A program made the translations under genes and the position numbers. A DNA stretch of 40,046 nt. It comes from a bacterium. Its GTDB lineage: Bacteria > Zixibacteria > MSB-5A5 > WJJR01. The notes under the pieces are model-generated. The model had not been told where the DNA came from. It saw only the letters and a program-made list of their open reading frames with translations, and ran no database searches. This document shows, one piece after another, positions 16,524-22,955 of this stretch. Numbering within the stretch: the first letter of the stretch is position 1; each line of letters begins with the position of its first letter. The DNA is taken from contig DATMBC010000020.1 of NCBI GenBank assembly GCA_035559435.1, forward strand, positions 1 to 40,046. The letters are read 5' to 3'.

Positions 16524-17198
16524 CTACACGAATACGACAAGCAGGGCCACAATGACGAGGGCGGGCAGCAGATTGGCAACCTTGATATCCTTGATTTCCA
16601 GCATGCGGATCGCCAGCGCCATGATCAACAGCCCGCCCACGCCGGTCAGCTGATCCAACGCCGCCGGTTCGGTCAGAACGGCCAGCGAACGGCCCAACAG
16701 CGACAGTCCTCCCTGCACGATCAGTACGGTCAGCGCGGCGAACAGGACTCCGATTCCCATGGTGGCCGCCAGCGCCAGCGACGCGAATCCATCCATGATC
16801 GCCTTGGTGATGAGGATCGTGGCATCGCCTGAGAGGCCATCCTGAATCGAGCCCACCACCGTCATCGGGCCGACGCAGAAAAGCAGCGAGGCGGTGACAA
16901 AGCCGCGCACAAACTGCCCGCCCCCGACCCTCACCCGCGCCTGCAGCCAGACGGCGAACCGCTCCAGTTGTCTTTCGATGTCGATCAGTTCGCCGAGAAC
17001 GGCGCCGAGCACGATCGAGGTGATGATGATGAGGGGACGTGTGCCGCGGATCACCATCGAGACCCCGATGCCGAGCGTCATCAAGGCCAGTCCGGTGAAG
17101 ACGATCTTTCGCAGCCGCTCGGGCAGACGGTCGCCGATCAACATCCCGGCCAGGGAGCCGGCCAGAACGGTGGCGGTGTTGATCCAGGTGCCCAGCAT
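16524..17198 (-). CDS. DUF554 membrane protein
   Basis: A 224-residue polytopic inner-membrane protein. The start at 17198 (MLGTWINTATVLAGSLAGMLIGDRLPERL) is the family's N-terminus and falls 7 bases after the preceding lipoprotein stop; the longer open frame would overlap that gene. Seven or so hydrophobic segments are visible, with motifs GPMTVVGSIQDGLSGD and DGFASLALAATMGIG typical of the YdfK/DUF554 family. Its function is unknown, possibly small-molecule transport. It sits between a lipoprotein and trmB in a co-directional run. Confidence 0.92.
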   Translation of the reverse strand: MLGTWINTATVLAGSLAGMLIGDRLPERLRKIVFTGLALMTLGIGVSMVIRGTRPLIIITSIVLGAVLGELIDIERQLERFAVWLQARVRVGGGQFVRGFVTASLLFCVGPMTVVGSIQDGLSGDATILITKAIMDGFASLALAATMGIGVLFAALTVLIVQGGLSLLGRSLAVLTEPAALDQLTGVGGLLIMALAIRMLEIKDIKVANLLPALVIVALLVVFV

Positions 17199-17205
17199 GC
17201 GGAAG

Positions 17206-17661
17206 TTATTGCGCCTGGTTGGTCGAGTCGCGCAGGTGACGGACCCGGTCGGCGAGGGCCTTGAAGCGGGCCATGCGCTGTTCGACGCCGGCGCTGTCGC
17301 CGCGCAGATCATCCCAGGTCACCCCCTGCGTGTGCAGGTCGGTGAGCATCAGCACCAGGAACTTGGCGCGCACATCATTCAGCGGGATGGTGTCCAACGA
17401 CGCTTCCGCGTCGGCGATCAGGGAATCGGTGAGCGCATAGGCGCGCACGGTGTCGCCGGTGTCGTACTTGAGGCGCGATTGCCCCATGGCATCGACGAAA
17501 TGCCGCGACCACGCATAGTGCTCCGAGCCCACCGGCATGCCAACAATCGCCTCGACCGACGCGGTGTCGGCCTCCACGCCCTGCTTCTGGTACTTGTCCG
17601 GCGATCCGCAGGCAACCAGGCCCACCAATGCCGCTCCGACGATCCCCAACCGGCGACTCAT
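17206..17661 (-). CDS. Predicted lipoprotein of unknown function
   Basis: A 151-residue protein with a lipobox: MSRRLGIVGAALVGLVAC, with Cys18 as the acylation site, so it should be membrane-anchored outside the cytoplasm. The rest is mainly helical and charged, with many Asp/Glu/Arg residues and no motif that I recognise. Its ATG overlaps the stop of the tryptophanase-family gene by four bases, so it is translationally coupled to it. No function is claimed. Confidence 0.85.
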   Translation of the reverse strand: MSRRLGIVGAALVGLVACGSPDKYQKQGVEADTASVEAIVGMPVGSEHYAWSRHFVDAMGQSRLKYDTGDTVRAYALTDSLIADAEASLDTIPLNDVRAKFLVLMLTDLHTQGVTWDDLRGDSAGVEQRMARFKALADRVRHLRDSTNQAQ

Positions 17662-19061
17662 GCGACGGCTCCCGCGAGCGTGTCGGCGGTGATCTCCCGC
17701 AGACGCGCGGTGAAGTGCCGCAGGTGCGGCACCTGATACTCGATCACCATGCCGCGCGCGCGGGCGCGGTTGCGGTGGATGGCGGCAAAAGTCTCGGCTA
17801 CATGTTTCAGATGCGAGACGGTGTAAACCCGGCGCGGCACCGCCAGACGGACCAGTTCAAACGGGGGCGTATAGGGCTTGCCGGTCTCGGGATCGACGCC
17901 GCCGAACATGAGCGAGCCGATCTCAACGGTGCGCACTCCCCCCTCGCGGTAGAAGTCGACGGCGAGTTGCTGACCCGGAAAGGCCTCGGGCGGAATCTGC
18001 GGATAGAGCGCGCCGGCATCGATGAAGACCGCATGGCCGCCGACCGGCTGGACCACACGCGCCCCGGCCGCCTGCAGCGCCTCGCCCAGCCACTGCACCT
18101 GTCCGATCCGGTAGCCGAGGTAGTCGGGGTCGGTCACTTCCTCCAACCCCAGCGCCATCGCTTCGATGTCGCGTCCGGCCAGTCCGCCATAGGTGGGAAA
18201 CCCTTCGACCACAACCATCAATTCCTTCAGGTGCTGCACGAGGACCTTGTCGCGGAAGGCGAAGAAGCCACCGATCGACACCAGCCCGTCCTTCTTGGCC
18301 GAAACCAGACAGCCATCGGCCAGATCGAACATCCTGCGGGCGATCTCACGCACGGTCAGCCCCGCCATCGCCGGCTCACGCTGCTGCAGAAACCAGGCGT
18401 TTTCGGCGAACCGGGCGGCGTCGTAGAACATCGGCACGCCGTATTTGTTGCAGACGGCGCGCGCGGCGCGGGCGTTGTCGAAACTGAGCGGGTGCCCGCC
18501 GACGGTGTTGTTGGTGATGGTCAGGATGCAGCACTTGACCCGTCCCTTGTGACGCGCCAGCGCCTCCTCCAGCCCGGCGAGGTCGATGTTGCCCTTGAAG
18601 GGGAAGGGATCATCGACATCGGCGCAATGCGGATCGGGCAGATCGATCGGGATGCCGCCCTTTTCCATCACATTGGCGCGCGTGGTGTCGAAGTGCGAGT
18701 TGGCGACGACATAGTCGCCGCGTGTCAGGAGCGCCGAGAACAACAAGTGTTCGGCGGCGCGTCCCTGGTGGGTGGGAATCACATAGGGGTAGCCGGTCAG
18801 TTCGCGCACGGTCTGTTCGAGGTGCAGGAAGTTGCGCGAGCCCGCGTACGATTCATCGCCGCGCAGGATCCCGGCCCACTGCCGGTCGGACATGGCGCCG
18901 GTGCCGGAGTCGGTCAACAGATCGATGTAGACATCCTCGGCGCGCAGGTTGAACAAATTGAAGCCCGCGTCGCGCAGGGCGGCCTCGCGCTCGGCGCGTT
19001 CCAACAGACGGATCGGCTCAATGGCTTTGATCCGGAAGGGTTCGATCGGATGCTCGTGCAT
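17658..19061 (-). CDS. tnaA: Tryptophanase / tyrosine phenol-lyase family enzyme
   Basis: A 467-residue PLP-dependent beta-eliminating lyase, the length typical of the family. The PLP lysine lies in LVSAKKDGLVSIGGFF (Lys256/257), and the family motifs TDSGTGAMSDRQWAG, GDESYAGSRNF and PTHQGRAAEHLLF are clear. Tryptophanase yields indole, pyruvate and ammonia; tyrosine phenol-lyase yields phenol. The active-site segment mixes features of both (SAKKD as in TnaA, IGGF as in TPL), so the substrate cannot be settled by eye and the symbol is provisional. It follows asparaginase by 28 bases, suggesting an amino-acid catabolic pair. Confidence 0.9.
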   Translation of the reverse strand: MHEHPIEPFRIKAIEPIRLLERAEREAALRDAGFNLFNLRAEDVYIDLLTDSGTGAMSDRQWAGILRGDESYAGSRNFLHLEQTVRELTGYPYVIPTHQGRAAEHLLFSALLTRGDYVVANSHFDTTRANVMEKGGIPIDLPDPHCADVDDPFPFKGNIDLAGLEEALARHKGRVKCCILTITNNTVGGHPLSFDNARAARAVCNKYGVPMFYDAARFAENAWFLQQREPAMAGLTVREIARRMFDLADGCLVSAKKDGLVSIGGFFAFRDKVLVQHLKELMVVVEGFPTYGGLAGRDIEAMALGLEEVTDPDYLGYRIGQVQWLGEALQAAGARVVQPVGGHAVFIDAGALYPQIPPEAFPGQQLAVDFYREGGVRTVEIGSLMFGGVDPETGKPYTPPFELVRLAVPRRVYTVSHLKHVAETFAAIHRNRARARGMVIEYQVPHLRHFTARLREITADTLAGAVA

Positions 19062-19089
19062 CGGGGGTCCGTCCTTTCCTCGCCGTGCG

Positions 19090-20187
19090 CTACAGCCACT
19101 CCACCCGGGCGACGCAACGGGCGGCGCCGACCTCCAGGCCGCGCAGGTTCTTCAACCGCGGCGCGCCGACCGATTCCAACCGGGCGCGGGCGGCATCGTC
19201 AAGCACACCCAGTTGATCTAGCAACGACACCATGAGCGGCGGCAGGCCGCGTCCGGCGCCATCGCCGATCTTGATCACCACGCCCCAACCCTTCGACGGG
19301 ATGCCGACGCCCTGAATCGCCTCGGCGCCGGACTTGGCGAAGATGGCGCGATCCAGCGCGTTGGAGAGCGTGAGATCGAAGCGTCCGGTGCCCGAGACCA
19401 TCTCGGGATGGGCCATCATCGCGCGCGCGATCGTGGCGGCGGCGCGATCGGTGGCATCCAACTCGGACTCGGGCCGCGCCACGGCGCGGGCATAACGGGC
19501 AAACCCGGTGGCCAGCGCCGCCAGCGGCATGGCATAATTGGGGGCCGAGCAACCATCAATCCCCCAGGCCGCGCGCGCCACATCGCATCCGGTCGCGGCC
19601 GTGATCGCTTCACGGATCGCGACCTGGACCGGATGGCCATAGTCGAGATAGCCGGCCAGCGGCGCATCGAGCAGACGCGCCAGCGCCAGCATCGTGCTGT
19701 GCTTGCCGGAGCAATTGTTGTGGATGGCGGAGAACTCGCTTCTAGGCGGGATGCCGCCCTCGTCGGCTTTCAGGTGAAGCGGAATGTGCACGCCGCAATG
19801 CAGATCGGCGATGCCTGCGCCGATGGCATCGAGGATTTCCTGCGCCGTCTGAATGTGCTGCGGTTCGCCCGAGTGGGAGGCGCAGCCCAGCGCCAGATGG
19901 CGCGCGGCCAGCCCGAAGCGTTCGGGATAGCCGCGCAACACCGCCGCCAGCGCCTGAAAGGGCTTCAACGATGAGCGGGTGAGCGTGACCCGCTGCGGAT
20001 CGCCGATGCGCGCGAGGACCCGTCCGCTGTGGTCGACCACCGCGGCGGCGGCGTGGTGGATGCTCTCCACCGATCCGCCGCGGGTGAACTCAACGGCCGG
20101 CACCAGTCCGGCGGACGGGGGATGCGACTCGGTCATGGTCCGATTCTGCGGCGCGTGCGGCTGATTCCTGGTCAAAGACGTCGTCAT
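19090..20187 (-). CDS. Rhizobial-type (class 3) L-asparaginase
   Basis: A 365-residue enzyme hydrolysing asparagine to aspartate and ammonia, of the Rhizobium etli ReAII type, unrelated to AnsA/AnsB. The two Ser-Lys-containing catalytic segments (TRSSLKPFQA) and the metal-site cysteines/lysine (NNCSGKH and DGCSAPNY) are all present. The start at 20187 has a strong GAGGAGG; homology begins around residue 27 (LVPAVEFTRGG), so the first 25 residues are an extra lead. This is the first gene of the long minus-strand run; a TATATT hexamer lies upstream at 20216-20211 without a good -35. Confidence 0.93.
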   Translation of the reverse strand: MTTSLTRNQPHAPQNRTMTESHPPSAGLVPAVEFTRGGSVESIHHAAAAVVDHSGRVLARIGDPQRVTLTRSSLKPFQALAAVLRGYPERFGLAARHLALGCASHSGEPQHIQTAQEILDAIGAGIADLHCGVHIPLHLKADEGGIPPRSEFSAIHNNCSGKHSTMLALARLLDAPLAGYLDYGHPVQVAIREAITAATGCDVARAAWGIDGCSAPNYAMPLAALATGFARYARAVARPESELDATDRAAATIARAMMAHPEMVSGTGRFDLTLSNALDRAIFAKSGAEAIQGVGIPSKGWGVVIKIGDGAGRGLPPLMVSLLDQLGVLDDAARARLESVGAPRLKNLRGLEVGAARCVARVEWL

Positions 20188-20291
20188 CGGGCCTCCTCAC
20201 GGCGCGGGTTAATATAGTCATTACGCCCCCGGCGACACAGAAACCTGACAAGACCCGTGGGCGCTGTCAAAATCGCCGGCGCGCACAGCAA

Positions 20292-20315
20292 CAGGGGCGG
20301 GTGGCCCCGCCCCTG
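20292..20315 (-). terminator. GC-rich hairpin after the aminotransferase gene
   Basis: CAGGGGCGGG (20292-20301) pairs perfectly with CCCGCCCCTG (20306-20315) around a TGGC loop, 21 bases past the minus-strand stop. The following tract is not T-rich, so it may be a dispersed GC hairpin that stalls or stabilises transcripts rather than a classical terminator. Confidence 0.5.
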
Positions 20316-20336
20316 CGCGGCTTACGGTCCGACGGA

Positions 20337-21686
20337 TCAGCCGATCTTGTGCTTGCGCTCGGCTTCGCCGATCACGTCATCGAGAATCTCGATGGCGACC
20401 TGGCACTGCTCGCGGGTGATGACCAACGGCGGCACCAGACGGATGCCGTTGGGGCCGCAGGTGAGCAGCATCATCCCCTTGCGGCAGGCCATCTGTTCGA
20501 CATCGGCGGCGACTTCCTTTGCCGGGACCTTGGTGACTTTGTCGCGGACGAATTCGATGCCGATCATCAGGCCGATGCCGCGGACATCGCCCATCGACGG
20601 GTGCTTCGCCTGCAACTTTTTCAGTTCGGTCATCAGGAACTCGCCCTGGACACGGGCGTTGTCGATCAGGCCGCCTTCGAGCAGGTCGAGGGTGGCATGG
20701 GCGGCGGCGCAGGCGATCGGATTGCCGCCGAAGGTGGTCGAGTGCGCGCCCGGCGGCCAGTCCATGACGTCGGCGGGCGCGACGCAGGCGCCCAACGGCA
20801 CCCCCGAGGCGATCGCCTTGGCGATGGTGATGATGTCGGGCACGACGTTGAAATGCTGAATGGCGAACATCTTGCCGGTCTTGCCCATCCCCGACTGCAC
20901 CTCATCGACCATCAGCATGATGCTGTACTTTTTGGCCAGCGCATGCAGCGCCTGGAAATAATCGGGCGGCGGGACGATGTATCCGCCTTCACCCTGGATC
21001 GGCTCCACCACAATGGCGGCGACGTCATCAGCGGGCGCGACGCGGGCGAAGATCTGTTCCTCGATGAAACTGACGCAGGCCAGTTTGCAGTCGGGATACT
21101 TGAGGTTGAACGGGCAGCGGTAGCAGTAGGCGTACGGGACATGCGTCACCTCGGGCAAAAGCGGCGAGAACCGTTCGCGCTGGGCGATCTTCGAGCAGGT
21201 GAGCGAGAGCGCGCCCATCGAGCGGCCGTGGAAGGCGCCGATGAAGGCGATCATGCGCGGGCGGCGGCGTTTGTAGCGCGCCAGTTTCAGCCCACACTCG
21301 ACCGACTCGGTGCCGGAGTTGGTGAAGAACACGCGCTTGGGCTTATCGCCCGGGGCGTGCTTGCCGATCCGTTCCGCCAGCGAGCCGACCAGCTCATGGT
21401 AGAAATCGGCGCTGGAAAAGTGCACCGACTTGCGCGCCTGCGCGACGATGGCCTCCACCACCTTTGGGTGGGTGTTGCCGGTCGAGCAGACGCCGATGCC
21501 GGAGTGGAAATCGAGATACTTGTTGCCGTCGACATCCCAGATCCAGGCGCCTTCGGCGCGGTCGAGCACCACCGGGTAGGCGCGGGTGTACGACGGCGAG
21601 ACAAACTTCTCGTCGTACTCAATCAGCGCCTTGCTCTTCGGGCCCGGCAGCGGAGTCTTGACAGACGGGCGATCCATGACAGTCAT
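20337..21686 (-). CDS. Class III aminotransferase (acetylornithine/4-aminobutyrate family)
   Basis: A 449-residue PLP enzyme. Lys290 in ITIAKAIASGVPLG is the PLP lysine; VFFTNSGTESVECG, GAFHGRS and MVDEVQSGMGKTG are the expected cofactor-contact motifs. An insert with four cysteines (CYRCPFNLKYPDCKLAC) resembles that in broad-specificity archaeal and thermophile members, and could bind a metal. Substrate cannot be fixed; GABA, ornithine or another omega-amine is possible. GAGGAG lies upstream. It is probably transcribed alone: it precedes the asparaginase run on the same strand, but a hairpin lies between. Confidence 0.93.
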   Translation of the reverse strand: MTVMDRPSVKTPLPGPKSKALIEYDEKFVSPSYTRAYPVVLDRAEGAWIWDVDGNKYLDFHSGIGVCSTGNTHPKVVEAIVAQARKSVHFSSADFYHELVGSLAERIGKHAPGDKPKRVFFTNSGTESVECGLKLARYKRRRPRMIAFIGAFHGRSMGALSLTCSKIAQRERFSPLLPEVTHVPYAYCYRCPFNLKYPDCKLACVSFIEEQIFARVAPADDVAAIVVEPIQGEGGYIVPPPDYFQALHALAKKYSIMLMVDEVQSGMGKTGKMFAIQHFNVVPDIITIAKAIASGVPLGACVAPADVMDWPPGAHSTTFGGNPIACAAAHATLDLLEGGLIDNARVQGEFLMTELKKLQAKHPSMGDVRGIGLMIGIEFVRDKVTKVPAKEVAADVEQMACRKGMMLLTCGPNGIRLVPPLVITREQCQVAIEILDDVIGEAERKHKIG

Positions 21687-21964
21687 ATGCGGTCTCCTCG
21701 AAGGGTCCGCATCCGGTGCGGCCTTCGTCGTTGAGAGTTAACGGTGACAAGGGACGGACACGCCGTCAGGAGGCGGCTCAGGTGGCGCCGAAGAGATAGA
21801 TGCGATGCAGCAGACCGCGCGTCTTGCGGTGAAACAGGGCGCGGGCCATCAGAAGCGTTTGGAGAGCCGAAATGGGCACGATCATCTCCCGCCGGCCGCG
21901 TGGCCGGACCGTCGCCTAAAATACAGCCCTTTTGGTCTCAAAGTAAGGACGATCGCAATCGGTT

Positions 21965-21993
21965 TTGACAATCCGGGGCCGAAAAACTAAGAT
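21965..21993 (+). promoter_or_regulatory. Sigma70-type promoter for the endonuclease V-like gene
   Basis: TTGACA (21965-21970), exactly 17 bases, then TAAGAT (21988-21993). Transcription would begin near 22000, about 90 bases before the preferred ATG. The -35 is a perfect consensus. Confidence 0.65.
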
Positions 21994-22088
21994 ATTGCCG
22001 TCCCGACGCTTACCAGCGACGCCTCCGAGCGCAGGGCAGCGCGGCCGACACATTGCCAAAAGCGCGGACCTTTTTCACACTGGCAACC

Positions 22089-22790
22089 ATGACACGACGC
22101 GCGGAACTGCACTCGCTTCTGAATCACCCTTGGAATGTGCCGGTCAAACGGGCGGCGATCATCCAGTCGCGCCTCTCCGAGCACGTGCGTCTGACACCGC
22201 TGACCTCCGCGCTGCAGACCGTAGCCGGGATCGACTATGCCCGCGACGGCAATCACATGTTCCTGGCAGTGGTGGTGATGGATGTGGTGGCCTGGAAGGT
22301 GATCGAGATTCAGTACGCCGAGGGGATCACGTCGTTTCCGGACATGCCCGGCTACCTGGGGTTTCGTCTGGGGCCGTTCATCCTGCAGGCGGTGAGGAGT
22401 CTCTATCATCCGGCGCAACTGTACTTCATCAATGGATCGGGGGTTTGCCATCCGCGGATGTGCGGGATCGCCAGCCACATTGGACTGCGGATCAACCGTC
22501 CGACGATCGGCTGCACCAACGAACGGATGCACGGGCACTTTGATCCTCCCGGCCCCAACGCCGGACAGTACTCGACTGTGCGTTTCTCGCCGCAGGCGCC
22601 GGCGGTGGTCCTGCGCACCCGTGACAATCTCAAGCCGGTCTTTGTCTCGCCCGGTCATCTGATCGACCTGATTGGCGCGATCGAGCAGACGATGCGGGTC
22701 TGTCGCGGGTTCCGTGTCCCGGAACCCCTGCGCCGCGCGCACATCGAAGCCGGCAAATTCATGCGCCAACGCCTGGCATCGCCAAAGTGA
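22089..22790 (+). CDS. Endonuclease V homologue, probably catalytically inactive
   Basis: A 233-residue protein with the endonuclease V fold signatures: AGIDYARDGNHMFLAVVVMD, DMPGYLGFRLGPF, GSGVCHPRMCGIASHIGL and RPTIGC. In active Nfi enzymes the conserved metal-binding and catalytic residues are Asp, Glu, Asp and Lys. At the same positions and almost identical spacing this protein has Asp49, Leu94, Asn115 and Asn144, so three of four are replaced. It probably no longer cuts DNA at deaminated bases, but may still bind DNA or RNA. The ATG at 22089 is preferred over a TTG at 22053; neither has a strong ribosome site. It has its own promoter and stands alone. Confidence 0.85.
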   Translation: MTRRAELHSLLNHPWNVPVKRAAIIQSRLSEHVRLTPLTSALQTVAGIDYARDGNHMFLAVVVMDVVAWKVIEIQYAEGITSFPDMPGYLGFRLGPFILQAVRSLYHPAQLYFINGSGVCHPRMCGIASHIGLRINRPTIGCTNERMHGHFDPPGPNAGQYSTVRFSPQAPAVVLRTRDNLKPVFVSPGHLIDLIGAIEQTMRVCRGFRVPEPLRRAHIEAGKFMRQRLASPK

Positions 22791-22829
22791 GCGGCCCCCG
22801 ATCAGCCTTCGGGAGGGCGACGCTTTGCG

Positions 22830-22868
22830 GAGCCTGCTCTTGATCGCGACCGGAGAAAGAGCAGGCTC
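22830..22868. repeat. 12-bp inverted repeat in a convergent gap
   Basis: GAGCCTGCTCTT (22830-22841) pairs perfectly with AAGAGCAGGCTC (22857-22868), with a 15-base loop and no T-run on either side. Just upstream, GGGAGGGCGACG (22811-22822) resembles the GGGAGGGCGAG arms in the 165-bp array. This looks like a copy of a dispersed REP-like element. Confidence 0.6.
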
Positions 22869-22899
22869 GGCCCCTACGGGCCTCGGCCTCCACAAAAGA

Positions 22900-22926
22900 A
22901 CGGGGCGGATCACCGATCCGCCCCGT
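22900..22926 (-). terminator. Terminator of the GAF/pseudo-receiver gene
   Basis: ACGGGGCGGATC (22900-22911) pairs with GATCCGCCCCGT (22915-22926) around a 3-base loop, 29 bases past the minus-strand stop, followed on that strand by TCTTTTGTGG. It is a near-ideal intrinsic terminator. Confidence 0.85.
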
Positions 22927-22955
22927 CAAAGATGTCGCGTGGCGCCATTCCCTGG

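Noticed and set aside
21778-21885. A 35-residue minus-strand frame (MIVPISALQTLLMARALFHR...)
   Set aside because: The GGGAG lies too close to the ATG and nothing recognisable is encoded; kept only as a note.
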